Source: GCA-2686265 sp036010965
GTDB taxonomy: Bacteria > Planctomycetota > UBA1135 > GCA-002686595
Reading direction: 5' to 3'
DNA length: 24,471 nucleotides
Assembly: GCA_036010965.1 (NCBI GenBank)
Contig: DASCMO010000173.1
Span: forward strand, 1-24,471
The notes under the pieces are model-generated. The model had not been told where the DNA came from and did not search any database. It saw only the letters and a list, made by a program, of their open reading frames with translations. Position numbers and translations under genes: made by a program. Shown one piece after another: positions 7,464 through 15,025 of the stretch; the first letter of the stretch is position 1; each line of letters opens with the position of its first letter.

Positions 7464-8210
7464 GCGCGGGGCGAGAAGCGACAGCAGGCCCAGGGCGTGC
7501 CACTTGTACCGCAGGCTGCGCTCCGGCGCCGGCCGCCGATCGAGCGCGAGCACGCCACGGGCCACCCGCGCGGGCTCGTCCGCTCCCGAGAGATCGGGCG
7601 CGGCCAGTTCGGAGGGGTTGGGCTGGGCCTGGAAGAAGCCCGTGGCAGTCAGGGCCGGAGCCAGGGTGCAGACCGCGATGCCCTCGGCCGCCCACTCGAT
7701 ACGCAAGCCTTCGCCGATCGAGTGCACGGCGGCCTTGCTCGCCGCGTAGGCCACCTGCCCGGGGATGCCGCGCCGGCCGACGACCGAGGAGACGTTCACC
7801 ACCACCGCCCGTTCGCCGCGCCGCAACAAGGGCAGGGCCTGGCGGCACAGGAGCAGCAGGCCCTCGACGTTGGTCTCGAACAGGCCGCGCAGGGGCTCGG
7901 GCTCGAGCTCCGCGACACGCGCCCGGTACCCGACGCCGGCACAGTTCACGAGCAGGTCCAGGGCGCCGTAAGCCGCGGCGACGGCGTCCACGGCCTCCCG
8001 CACCTCGGCGGGGCAGCGCACGTCGGCGACCAGGGCCAGGTGTTGGGGGCCGGAGACCTGCGCCAGGTCAGCGCGGACCGCTTCGAGCTCGGGCGCCCGG
8101 CGAGCGAGGAGGGCGACGGAGTATCCCTCTGCAGCCAGCAGGCGGGCAGTGGCCTCGCCGATGCCCGAAGAAGCGCCGGAAACCAGGGCGCGACGGCCGG
8201 CGCGCGTCAC
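7404..8210 (-). CDS. Short-chain dehydrogenase/reductase (SDR)
   Basis: This is a classical SDR of 268 residues, an NAD(P)H-dependent oxidoreductase of unknown substrate. Seen: the Rossmann motif 'SGASSGIG' (11-18), 'DVRCPAEV', 'NCAGVG' (89-94), Asn114, Ser142, and the catalytic 'YAASK' with Tyr155 and Lys159. Arg residues after the second strand ('LLARR') suggest NADP(H) preference, which is an inference. The GTG start at 8210 overlaps the upstream gene's stop as GTGA; the frame is open further upstream but would run through that gene. The C-terminal tail ('LLAPRLADRILVRRL') recalls SDRs acting on lipid-like substrates. The last 60 bp overlap the end of the convergent MshEN-domain gene. Confidence 0.9.
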   Translation of the reverse strand: MTRAGRRALVSGASSGIGEATARLLAAEGYSVALLARRAPELEAVRADLAQVSGPQHLALVADVRCPAEVREAVDAVAAAYGALDLLVNCAGVGYRARVAELEPEPLRGLFETNVEGLLLLCRQALPLLRRGERAVVVNVSSVVGRRGIPGQVAYAASKAAVHSIGEGLRIEWAAEGIAVCTLAPALTATGFFQAQPNPSELAAPDLSGADEPARVARGVLALDRRPAPERSLRYKWHALGLLSLLAPRLADRILVRRLGGSWRAPSR

Positions 8211-8785
8211 CGCCCGGTGGTCTTGTGAAGGACCCGAACGCGGTCGATCCAGCGGTTGCGCTCGCGCACGATCACGCGCACTTGCCGGTCGCGGTCGCCG
8301 TAGGACTCGAGCAGTTGTTCCTCCCACAAGGCCGTCATCGTGAAGGCCTTGTCGTAGGCCTCCTTGGCAGCCCTGCCCTTGGCCTGGAAGCCGGCGTGGT
8401 CTGTCGTGCGCTTGGCCTCCTGAGCTTCGCTGAAGATCCCGTCCGCCTTGCGCGCCAGTTCCAGCGCTTCCATCCAGGGAGGGTAGGAGGCCGCGAGATC
8501 GGAGGGGGCCCGATTGTAGAGGCGCCCGGCGCCACCTCCGGCGCTGGGCGGGGCCTCCTCCGCGACGGACGAGAAGGGCTGGTGGGCGGGCTCGTTCGGC
8601 GCGGCGGTGGTGCTCTCGCCGTCATCGGGGAGCATGCGCGCGAAAAGGATGGCGGCCGCAATCAGTGCCCCCAGGCCGGCGATAGGCAGCAGCGAGGGCC
8701 CCGAAGCGCGAGTGCGCCGGAGGCCCCCGGGAGACTCCTCCTCGGCCGGACGTTCCCTGCCAGCGTTGCGTCTGCGATGTGCCAC
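8207..8785 (-). CDS. Single-pass membrane protein of unknown function
   Basis: I do not recognise this protein of 192 residues. It has a basic, charged N-terminus ('AHRRRNAGRERPAEEESPGGLRRTRASG'), one clear transmembrane segment at about residues 33-52 ('LLPIAGLGALIAAAILFARML'), a Ser/Pro/Ala-rich linker, and a soluble C-terminal region rich in charged helices ('ALELARKADGIFSEAQEAKRTTDHAGFQAKGRAAKEAYDKAFTMTALWEEQLLESYGDRDRQVRVIVRERNRWIDRVRVL') that could be a helical bundle or tetratricopeptide-like. The N-in topology is inferred from the positive charges. GTG 8785 is chosen because the open frame beyond it is Arg/Pro/Gly-rich; the exact start is uncertain. It is coupled to the SDR gene by a GTGA overlap. 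Confidence 0.65.
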   Translation of the reverse strand: MAHRRRNAGRERPAEEESPGGLRRTRASGPSLLPIAGLGALIAAAILFARMLPDDGESTTAAPNEPAHQPFSSVAEEAPPSAGGGAGRLYNRAPSDLAASYPPWMEALELARKADGIFSEAQEAKRTTDHAGFQAKGRAAKEAYDKAFTMTALWEEQLLESYGDRDRQVRVIVRERNRWIDRVRVLHKTTGR

Positions 8786-9071
8786 GCCGCACAGGATACG
8801 AACGCCCCGGGCCCCTGTGGAGAACGCGGGGGAGGATTGGGCGCGCCCGAGCCCGATGGGGGCCGGAAATGTCCTGGAGCGACGATCGATGAAAATGGTG
8901 AGCATGTGGCGCACGCGTTGAGAAACTGTTGAAAGGCCTCTATCGTTGGTGGCGTGCATGGTCGGAGTGCGGCTGTTTCAACATGAAAGGTCGCTTTGGT
9001 GGATGGCCAATGGTGGGCTGCTGGTAATCTCCTCCGGCGCTGCGAGCCCGCTCTCACGGCCTTGATCGTCC
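8786..9071. other. Divergent intergenic region upstream of mraZ
   Basis: This 286-bp gap separates the minus-strand membrane-protein gene and mraZ. It holds TGTGGAGAA (8816-8824), which matches the DnaA-box consensus at 8 of 9 bases, a promoter candidate (8918-8946), an 8-bp inverted repeat TGTTGAAA (8927-8934)/TTTCAACA (8976-8983), and the small palindrome TTTCAACATGAAA (8976-8988). GGTGG steps near 8948, 8998 and 9014 faintly recall the TGGG-type repeats bound by MraZ, but the spacing is irregular. Confidence 0.4.
8918..8946 (+). promoter_or_regulatory. Candidate promoter of mraZ
   Basis: TTGAGA (8918-8923; 5 of 6 to consensus) and TATCGT (8941-8946; 4 of 6) are 17 bp apart and point toward mraZ. 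Transcription would begin near 8953, leaving a leader of about 120 nt. An inverted repeat brackets the -10 element, so the site could be regulated. It is predicted from sequence only. Confidence 0.35.
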
Positions 9072-9560
9072 ATGAGCCCCCACTTCACCGGTGAGTACCC
9101 CGCCAGCCTCGATCCAGAGAGCCGGATCCTGCTCCCCGCTCCCCTGCGCAGGGCCCAGGAAGAGAGCGAGGGCTGGCAGCCCTTGATGGCCAACCTGGAG
9201 CCGGAGGGCTGTGTGTGCGTGCGGACCGTCGATCAGTGGAAGCGGCATCTGGCGCGTGTCCGGGAGGCGGGGCTGGCGGACGCACCCAGCCGGCGGCTCT
9301 CGATGCTACTGGCCGCCACTGCGGTGGAGGTCCACTTCGATCGCCAGCACCGCCTGCGTTTTCCCGAGCGGCTTCTGCGTCGGGCGGGCATCACTCGCGG
9401 CGAGGAGGACGAGCGGGGGGTGATGGTGGTCGGCCACTTCGAGGACCTGCGCTTCTGGGACCGCGAGCGATGGGCTGGATTCTCGGCCGAGGCGCAACGC
9501 TGCTACACCGAGGACCTCGAGCACATCCAGTGCCCGGTCCAGGCGTCTTCGGGAGACTGA
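9072..9560 (+). CDS. mraZ: MraZ-family transcriptional regulator, orphan
   Basis: MraZ is a ring-forming DNA-binding protein with two AbrB-like halves that usually controls the dcw cell-division cluster. The 162 residues show both halves: 'FTGEYPASLDPESRILLPAPLRR' and 'AATAVEVHFDRQHRLRFPERLLRRAGI', each with the family's DXXXR motif (Asp14-Arg18 and Asp90-Arg94), plus 'GCVCVRTVDQWKRHL' and 'VMVVGHFEDLRFWDRERW'. The usual DxxGR glycine is missing in both (DPESR, DRQHR), so it is diverged. Length is near the normal 140-160. Unusually, no rsmH, ftsL or ftsI follows; the next gene is rsmB on the other strand. ATG 9072 has no obvious Shine-Dalgarno. Confidence 0.82.
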   Translation: MSPHFTGEYPASLDPESRILLPAPLRRAQEESEGWQPLMANLEPEGCVCVRTVDQWKRHLARVREAGLADAPSRRLSMLLAATAVEVHFDRQHRLRFPERLLRRAGITRGEEDERGVMVVGHFEDLRFWDRERWAGFSAEAQRCYTEDLEHIQCPVQASSGD

Positions 9561-9572
9561 CGGCGACGCTCT

Positions 9573-9595
9573 GGCGGGTCTCGCCCAGCCCCGCC
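9573..9595. terminator. Possible bidirectional terminator hairpin between mraZ and rsmB
   Basis: In the 38-bp gap between two convergent genes, GGCGGG (9573-9578) can pair with CCCGCC (9590-9595) around an 11-nt loop. There is no T tract on either side, so it would be an atypical intrinsic terminator at best. Position, more than sequence, supports it. Confidence 0.3.
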
Positions 9596-9598
9596 GGG

Positions 9599-10912
9599 TC
9601 AGCCCATGCGCAGCAGGCGTGCGGCGAAACCTCCATCGCCCGGCCCGCGGGGCTCCAAGGGTCGGGGGTGGGTCGCGATCTCCTCGTCCAGTTCCCACTG
9701 CGGGCGGTCCGCGAGGAAGGCTCGCACCCGCTGCTCGTTCTCCTCGGGCTCGATGCTGCAGGTCGAGTAGACCAGGCGTCCGCCGATCGCAGTTCGCTCG
9801 GCTCCGGCCGCGAGCAGGGCTGTCTGCAGGAGAGTCAGCCCGGCCCGTGCCGCGGGCCCGTGGCGCCAGCGAGCGTCGGGCCTCCCACCCAGCACGGCGC
9901 TGTTGCTGCACGGGGCGTCCACCAGGACCCCGTGCATCTCACCGACCTCGGGCGGCTGGCCGTCGACGAGGACGATCCACTCCACCCGCTCGCCGAGACC
10001 GAGGCGCGCGAGGGTGTCGCGCGCCTGATCGATGCGTTCGGCTGACAGGTCGCAGGCGGTGACGCGCGCGCCGGCGGCTGCCAGCACGGCGGTTTTGCCT
10101 CCCGGCGCGGCGCACAGGTCGAGCCAGGCCTCGCCCTCGCGGGCCCCGCACAGCTCTGCGGCCCGCAAGGCGGCCTCGCCCTGGATCGAGAGGCGCCCGG
10201 CGCGGAATGCTTCCGAGGAGATCACGTGCGCCGTAGCGTTCGCGGGGACCAGCAGGATGGCGGGATGTGCCGCGGGGACGGCACCCTCCAGCTCGGCGGC
10301 CAGCTCTTCGCGGGCGCCGTCCACGGAGCGCACCGAGAGCGGCGGCTCCTGGAGGAACGAGCGCGCGAGTTCCCGAGCGCCGTCCAGTCCGAAGCGGCGG
10401 GTCCAGGGCTTCATGAAGGCCGCGGGCATCGAGAGCGCGTCCTCGGCCCACAGCAGGGGGTGAGCTTCGGGGTCGCGAAACACGGGTACGGCCAGGTGCA
10501 GGTCGCGGCCGACCAGGTCGCGCTGCGCGTCCTGGCAGTGGCCTTCCCGGCGTAGCTCCAGGGCCGCGCGCAGGATCGCGTTGACCGTGCGGCCCTTGGA
10601 TTGGCCGAGCGTCTCGAAAGTGGCCTGGACGGTTTCTGCCAGGGCGGCGTGGTCGGGGATCTGGTCGGAGAAGAAGAGTTGGACCAGCCCCAGGCGCAGG
10701 TGTGTCGCCAGGGCGGAGTGGATCCGGCCGTGGGCCAGGTGGCGCACGATAGCTGCCAGGGTGCCGCGCCGGCGCACTTCCGTGCCCACCAGATGGCGCA
10801 GCAGGGCGCGGTCGCGGTCCTCTAGCCCGTGCTGGGCAGCGAGGGCGGCGACCCGCCGGGTCGGGATCGGATCGCCCGAGCGCAGGATCTCCCAGGCCAG
10901 GCGGCGGGTCAC
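9599..10912 (-). CDS. rsmB: 16S rRNA (cytosine-C5)-methyltransferase RsmB/Sun
   Basis: RsmB methylates a cytosine in 16S rRNA (C967 in E. coli). The 437 residues show the usual two parts: an N-terminal NusB-like helical RNA-binding domain (about 1-130, 'DRDRALLRHLVGTEVRRRGTL') and a C-terminal Rossmann methyltransferase. SAM-binding motif I is 'LDLCAAPGGKT' (264-274). The two conserved cysteines are present: 'DAPCSNSAVL' with Cys335, and the nucleophile in 'STCSIEPEENE', Cys385. The GTG start at 10912 overlaps the fmt stop as GTGA, so it is probably translated by coupling after fmt; fmt-rsmB is a widespread pair. Confidence 0.95.
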   Translation of the reverse strand: MTRRLAWEILRSGDPIPTRRVAALAAQHGLEDRDRALLRHLVGTEVRRRGTLAAIVRHLAHGRIHSALATHLRLGLVQLFFSDQIPDHAALAETVQATFETLGQSKGRTVNAILRAALELRREGHCQDAQRDLVGRDLHLAVPVFRDPEAHPLLWAEDALSMPAAFMKPWTRRFGLDGARELARSFLQEPPLSVRSVDGAREELAAELEGAVPAAHPAILLVPANATAHVISSEAFRAGRLSIQGEAALRAAELCGAREGEAWLDLCAAPGGKTAVLAAAGARVTACDLSAERIDQARDTLARLGLGERVEWIVLVDGQPPEVGEMHGVLVDAPCSNSAVLGGRPDARWRHGPAARAGLTLLQTALLAAGAERTAIGGRLVYSTCSIEPEENEQRVRAFLADRPQWELDEEIATHPRPLEPRGPGDGGFAARLLRMG

Positions 10913-11877
10913 GGCGCCCCTCCCAGCACGGCTCCCTCGGCCAGGCGCGCGCCCCGCAACCAGGCCGCGGCGGGCATCGTGCGCTTGCCCGCGGGCGTCA
11001 ACTCCAGCACCTCGAGCGCGCCCTCACCCGCTCGCACCACCAGACTGCCTTCGGTGCGCAGGAGGGTACCCGGCTCGCCCCCCTCGGCCAGGGCGCGCTC
11101 GGCGTCGGTGAGCCGCTCGAGTTCGACAGGGAGCGCGCGCGCGATCCCGAGCGGCCGGCCATCGTCCAGGTGCGTGCGGGCGCCGGGCCAGGGGGTCACC
11201 GACCGCACGTGGCGGTCAATCTCGTCGGCCGGCCGGCTCCAGTCGAGGAGTCCGTCGGCCTTGGTGAGCTTGGGCGCGTAGGTTGCCTGCGCCTCATCCT
11301 GCGGCGTGAACTCGCCCCGGCCGGACTCGATGACATCGAGGGCCTCGACGGCGATCTCCGCCCCCATCTCGGCCAGCCGAACGAGCAGCTCGCCCGCCGT
11401 CTCCCGCTCCCCGATGGGCGTGGAGCGCGCGAGCAGCACATCGCCTCGGTCGAGAGCCCAGACCATGCGCTGGACGCAGACGCCGGTCCGCTCGTCACCG
11501 GCGCGGACGGCGGCCTGGACCGGGGAGGCGCCGCGATGGCGCGGCAAGAGCGACGCGTGGACGTTGAAGGCGCCCAAGGGTGCGAGCGAGAGCGTGTCCC
11601 GGCCCAGGATCTGCCCGTAGCTGGCCACCAGCAGGGCGTCGGGAGCGAGGGCCCGCAGGGACGCTTCGAACTCCTCGTCCCTGGCGTTGTGGGGCTGGGC
11701 GATCTCGAGGCCGCGCTCGCGTGCGCGTGCGACGAGGGGCGACACCTCGAGGGCGCGCCCGCGTCCCTTGGGTCGATCCGGCCCGGTCACCAGAGCGCAG
11801 ACCTCATGCGAACTCGCCAGGCAACGCTCGAGGATCGGCGAGGCGAAAGGGGGCGACCCGAAGAAGGCCAGCCGCAT
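10909..11877 (-). CDS. fmt: Methionyl-tRNA formyltransferase
   Basis: Fmt formylates initiator Met-tRNA using 10-formyl-tetrahydrofolate. The 322-residue protein begins 'MRLAFFGSPPFASPIL' and carries the formyltransferase core 'FNVHASLLPRHRGASPV', with catalytic Asn105 and His107, and the Asp in 'ALDRGD' (Asp143), equivalent to the family's Asn-His-Asp triad. The SLLPRxRG tract is diagnostic. The C-terminal OB-fold-like domain runs from about 205 ('TYAPKLTKADGLLDWSRPA'). ATG 11877 lies 9 bp after the trxA stop, and the gene's own stop overlaps rsmB, so trxA-fmt-rsmB look like one operon. def (peptide deformylase), often adjacent, is not seen. Confidence 0.95.
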   Translation of the reverse strand: MRLAFFGSPPFASPILERCLASSHEVCALVTGPDRPKGRGRALEVSPLVARARERGLEIAQPHNARDEEFEASLRALAPDALLVASYGQILGRDTLSLAPLGAFNVHASLLPRHRGASPVQAAVRAGDERTGVCVQRMVWALDRGDVLLARSTPIGERETAGELLVRLAEMGAEIAVEALDVIESGRGEFTPQDEAQATYAPKLTKADGLLDWSRPADEIDRHVRSVTPWPGARTHLDDGRPLGIARALPVELERLTDAERALAEGGEPGTLLRTEGSLVVRAGEGALEVLELTPAGKRTMPAAAWLRGARLAEGAVLGGAP

Positions 11878-11886
11878 GGCGCCCCC

Positions 11887-12210
11887 CTAGAGGTGCTCTT
11901 CGACCTGCGCCTTGAACCGCTCGTAGGGCAGGGAGCCCACGATCTGATGGGTCACCTCGCCGCCCTTCACCAGCAGGAAGGTCGGGATCGAGACGATGCC
12001 GTAGCGGGCGGGGACCTCGGCGTTGTCCTGGGTGTTCAGCTTGACGACCTTCAGGCGATCACCAAACTCCTCGGCGAGCTTGTCGACGTAGGGGCCCATG
12101 GCCTTGCAGGGACCGCACCACTCCGCCCAGAAGTCGATCAGGACGGGGGTTTCGCTCTGCAGCACCGCGGTCTCCCACATGCTATCGGTCACATCCAGCG
12201 CGTTGCTCAT
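11887..12210 (-). CDS. trxA: Thioredoxin
   Basis: This 107-residue protein is a textbook thioredoxin, a cytoplasmic dithiol-disulfide reductant. The active site 'WCGPCK' (31-36) sits at the normal place, with 'VLIDFWAEWCGPC' before it, 'VKLNTQDNAEVPARYGIVSIPTFLLVKGG' containing the cis-proline 'IPT', and a terminal helix. There is no signal peptide, so it should be cytoplasmic. ATG 12210 has TGGAG about 10 bp upstream. It is the first gene of a trxA-fmt-rsmB unit with its own promoter candidate at 12252-12280. The link to translation genes is probably only positional. Confidence 0.96.
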   Translation of the reverse strand: MSNALDVTDSMWETAVLQSETPVLIDFWAEWCGPCKAMGPYVDKLAEEFGDRLKVVKLNTQDNAEVPARYGIVSIPTFLLVKGGEVTHQIVGSLPYERFKAQVEEHL

Positions 12211-12251
12211 CAGCGATGCTCCAGCGGAAAGGGGTCGATCAAGAGCCGGAG

Positions 12252-12280
12252 AGTATGGGCCTCGACACGCGCCCTTCCAA
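12252..12280 (-). promoter_or_regulatory. Candidate promoter of trxA-fmt-rsmB
   Basis: On the minus strand, TTGGAA (12280-12275) and CATACT (12257-12252) are 17 bp apart; each matches the sigma70 consensus at 4 of 6. It lies in the 112-bp gap between scpA and trxA and would start transcription roughly 35 nt before the trxA ATG. It is moderate evidence that trxA starts a new transcript. Confidence 0.38.
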
Positions 12281-12322
12281 TGCGCGGCGGGTAGATTCCG
12301 GCCGAAGGCAGGCGACTTGGGG

Positions 12323-13153
12323 TCAGGGGCCCCGCTCGCCCTCGGTTTCCTCGCTCTGCGCCTCGCTGTCCTCGTCCTCGAAGCGCGCGGCGTCGAGCAG
12401 GTGATCGAGATCGGCGTCCACGTCCGCCATGAACTCGACCCGGATCTCTCCCTGATGGCCGTCCTGGGAGGCGGAGATCACCCCCAGCTTGATCAGCTCC
12501 AGGATGGCACAGAACGACCCCACGAGGGTCTCTCGCGAGGGCTCGGGGTTGATCTCGAGCAGGAGCTCCCTGAGCCCGATACGGGGGGTGGCCCGCACTG
12601 CCCTTGCGAGGCACTCGACGTAGAAGCGCAGGGGCCGCGCCTCGCCGGAGATGTGGTGGGGCCGATCAGCGAGGGTCTCGCGCATCAGGCGCGAGAAGGT
12701 GCCGAGCAGGTCCCAGCGACTGATCGAGCCCAGATCGAGCATCGGTTCTTCCGCGGCCTCCCGCAGCTCTGGGAAGGCGCCCCGGGAATGGAGCCGCGCG
12801 CGCTCGGCCTCGCGCGCCGCGAGGGTGTCGGAGGTCTCCTTGAAGCGCCGGTACTCGAGCAGGCGCTGGATCAGCTCGTCGCGTGGGTCGAGCTCCTCGG
12901 CCAGGTCGATCTCCTCGCGCGGCAGCAGGGAGCGCGACTTGATGGACATCAGGGTGGACGCCATGACCAGGAAGTCGCCCGCCAATTCGATATCGAGTTC
13001 GCGCAGGGCCTCGAGGTAGGCGAGGTAGGCGCTGATCACCTTCGAGAGCTCCACCTCGTGGATCTCCACCTCCTGCTCTCGCACCAGGTGCAGCAGGAGG
13101 TCCATCGGGCCCTGGAAGACCCGCTCGAGGGTGATCGTGAAGTCCGAGGCCAT
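12323..13153 (-). CDS. scpA: Segregation and condensation protein A (kleisin)
   Basis: ScpA is the kleisin subunit that joins SMC and ScpB in bacterial condensin. The 276 residues match the family: 'FQGPMDLLLHLVREQEVEIHEVELSKVISAYLAYLE' at the N-terminus, 'LDIELAGDFLVMASTLMSIKSRSLLP' as the central signature, and a C-terminal winged-helix part ('ELLLEINPEPSRETLVGSFCAILELIKLGVISASQ') followed by an acidic tail. I chose ATG 13153; the frame is open far upstream, but that sequence lies across the M50 protease gene and looks non-coding. The ATG shares its A with the protease stop (TGATG), so the two genes are coupled. scpB, its normal partner, is not next to it. Confidence 0.94.
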   Translation of the reverse strand: MASDFTITLERVFQGPMDLLLHLVREQEVEIHEVELSKVISAYLAYLEALRELDIELAGDFLVMASTLMSIKSRSLLPREEIDLAEELDPRDELIQRLLEYRRFKETSDTLAAREAERARLHSRGAFPELREAAEEPMLDLGSISRWDLLGTFSRLMRETLADRPHHISGEARPLRFYVECLARAVRATPRIGLRELLLEINPEPSRETLVGSFCAILELIKLGVISASQDGHQGEIRVEFMADVDADLDHLLDAARFEDEDSEAQSEETEGERGP

Positions 13154-13857
13154 CACCAAGTGCCACCGGTCAAGACATCGACCAGCTGGGCCAGGGGGGA
13201 GTAGACGGTCAGGATGATCGGGTACAGGGCGCCGCTGAAGAGGATCAGGAAGACGAACAGCATCGCGAAGCGGTCGAGTCGCATGTAGGTCTCGCGCACC
13301 GGGCTGGGCAGAAGGAAGGCCAGGACGCGCGAGCCGTCCAGGGGTGGGATGGGGAGCATGTTGAAGATCGCCAGGACGATGTTGATGCGCGTCGCGTAGG
13401 TCAAGACCAGGGTCGCGATCTGGGTCGGCCGGTGGGCGTTGACGATGTAGCCCAGGGCCGTGTCCCCCGGTCGCCCCATCCCGCCCTCGGCGAGCAGGAG
13501 CTTGGTCACGGCCATCAGCATCACCGCGATCAGCACGTTCATCAGCGGGCCCGCCAGGGCGACCAGCATCATGTCGCGGGCCGGCCGCCGCAGGCGGTGG
13601 TAGTTGACCGGCACCGGCCGCGCGCCGCCGAAGATGATGCCGCCGGCCATGTACAGGACGCACGGCACCAGGATGGTCCAGATCGGATCGATGTGCGGCC
13701 GGGGATCGGGGGTCATGCGCCCCATGTCCTTGGCCGTCGAGTCGCCGCACAGGTTGGCGACGAATGCGTGGCCGAATTCGTGCAGGCCGAGGGAGAGGAT
13801 GACCAGCGCGATCACCAGGCCTCCGACGAGCAGCTCGGTCTGGTTCGTGGCCAGCAT
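13153..13857 (-). CDS. Site-2 protease family (M50) membrane metalloprotease
   Basis: This polytopic protein of 234 residues belongs to the small, PDZ-free group of M50 intramembrane zinc metalloproteases. The zinc site 'HEFGH' is at 26-30 inside the first hydrophobic segment, and the third zinc ligand lies in 'NMLPIPPLDGSR' (166-177, Asp174), the family's NxxPxxxLDG motif. About five to six hydrophobic segments can be seen. Such proteins may cut transmembrane anchors such as anti-sigma factors; the substrate here is unknown. It overlaps scpA by one base; the pair M50-scpA is frequent in bacteria. ATG 13857 begins a typical short N-terminus. Confidence 0.92.
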   Translation of the reverse strand: MLATNQTELLVGGLVIALVILSLGLHEFGHAFVANLCGDSTAKDMGRMTPDPRPHIDPIWTILVPCVLYMAGGIIFGGARPVPVNYHRLRRPARDMMLVALAGPLMNVLIAVMLMAVTKLLLAEGGMGRPGDTALGYIVNAHRPTQIATLVLTYATRINIVLAIFNMLPIPPLDGSRVLAFLLPSPVRETYMRLDRFAMLFVFLILFSGALYPIILTVYSPLAQLVDVLTGGTW

Positions 13858-13963
13858 GAGGATGGGTGTGAAGATGGCGTGCTCCGTGGAGAGGGGTGCG
13901 GGGGGCGGAAAAGGCCTTGTATCGGGCTTCCAGGGCGCGCTCTCTCGTCAGCTTGGGGCCCGC

Positions 13964-13992
13964 TTGCCCGCCCAGACGCTCGCGCCTAGAAT
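13964..13992 (+). promoter_or_regulatory. Candidate promoter of the kds-lpt operon
   Basis: TTGCCC (13964-13969; 4 of 6) and TAGAAT (13987-13992; 5 of 6) are separated by 17 bp in the divergent gap between the M50 protease gene and kdsD. Transcription would start near 14000, about 35 nt before kdsD. No other equally good promoter is seen before the downstream genes of the operon. Confidence 0.5.
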
Positions 13993-14035
13993 CCCGCACT
14001 CCCGCCGGCAGGGAAAGGGGGAGGTGTGCAGAGTT

Positions 14036-15025
14036 TTGCAAGGTAGCTCCGAGAGTACGCGAGAACGCCTCGCCCGCGCTGCAGAGGTGATCCAGGCCGA
14101 GGCCCGAGCGATCGCAGAGCTGGAGGGCCTGCTCGACGAGAGTTTCGCTCGCGCCGTGGACATGACCCTCGCCTGCGAGGGCCTGCTGGTCGTCACGGGC
14201 ATGGGCAAGGCCGGCCTCGTGGGCCAGAAGATCTCGGCCACCTTCGCCAGTACCGGAACGCCCTCGCTCTTCCTGCACCCCGCCGAGGCGCTGCACGGCG
14301 ATCTCGGCCGCGTGCGGGAGGCGGATGTCCTGCTGGCCCTCTCCAACTCCGGCGAGACCGCCGAGGTCAACGCGACCCTGCCTTCGGCCACGCGCCTCGG
14401 CGCGGGCGTCATCGCCATGACCGGACGCACCGACTCGGCCATGGCGAAGCTAGCCGACTGTGTGCTCGACATCGGCCGCGTGCAGGAGGCGTGTCCTCTG
14501 CGCCTGGCGCCCACCGCATCGACTTCGGCCATGCTGGCCCTGGGCGACGCCCTGGCGATGGTCGTGCTCTCCGAGCGCGGGTTCGATCGCGAGGACTACG
14601 CGCGCTACCACCCCGCCGGCAACCTCGGAAGGCGTCTGATGCCCGTCAGCGAGATCATGCGCAAGGGCGATGAGCTCCCTCTCGTGCCCTGCGGAACAGA
14701 GGTGCGCGAGGTCATCATCACCATGTCGAGTACTCCCGGCCGACCGGGCGCGGCCCTGGTGGTCGACGGCGACGGTTTACTGGTGGGGATCTTCACCGAC
14801 GGCAACCTGCGCCGAATGCTCGAGAGCGGCCGGGTTGACCAGCTCGGCGCCCCGGTGGACGAGTTCATGGGGCACGATCCCAAGACCATCAGTCCCGACG
14901 AGCCGGTCGAGGGCGCCCAGCGCCTGTTGCAGGCCCACCGCGTCGATCAGATCCCCGTGCTGAACGACGAAGGCCGACCCGTCGGGTTGCTCGACGTGCA
15001 GGACCTTCTGGATATCCGCACTTGA
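14036..15025 (+). CDS. kdsD: D-arabinose 5-phosphate isomerase
   Basis: KdsD interconverts ribulose 5-phosphate and arabinose 5-phosphate, the first step to KDO of the LPS inner core. The 329-residue form aligns closely with E. coli KdsD: SIS domain with 'GMGKAGLVGQKISATFASTGTPSLFLHPAEALHGDLG', 'LALSNSGETAEV', 'ACPLRLAPTASTSAMLALGDALA', and 'ARYHPAGNLGRRL'; then two CBS domains ('IFTDGNLRRMLE', 'VDQIPVLNDEGRPVGLLDVQDLL'). TTG 14036 is preferred because a G-rich Shine-Dalgarno (14017-14024) lies before it and the length equals the family's; in-frame GTG 14024 lies on top of that signal. The stop overlaps kdsC (TTGA). An uncharacterised close paralog such as GutQ is possible, but the neighbourhood favours KdsD. 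Confidence 0.93.
   Translation: MQGSSESTRERLARAAEVIQAEARAIAELEGLLDESFARAVDMTLACEGLLVVTGMGKAGLVGQKISATFASTGTPSLFLHPAEALHGDLGRVREADVLLALSNSGETAEVNATLPSATRLGAGVIAMTGRTDSAMAKLADCVLDIGRVQEACPLRLAPTASTSAMLALGDALAMVVLSERGFDREDYARYHPAGNLGRRLMPVSEIMRKGDELPLVPCGTEVREVIITMSSTPGRPGAALVVDGDGLLVGIFTDGNLRRMLESGRVDQLGAPVDEFMGHDPKTISPDEPVEGAQRLLQAHRVDQIPVLNDEGRPVGLLDVQDLLDIRT

Noticed and set aside
13604..14035. Open extension upstream of kdsD
   Set aside because: It lies antisense to the M50 protease and before the promoter candidate; similarity to KdsD begins after TTG 14036.
13154..14296. Open extension upstream of scpA (657-residue frame)
   Set aside because: The part before ATG 13153 is antisense to kdsD and out of frame with the M50 gene; its translation is His/Arg/Pro-rich, while ScpA similarity starts at ATG 13153.
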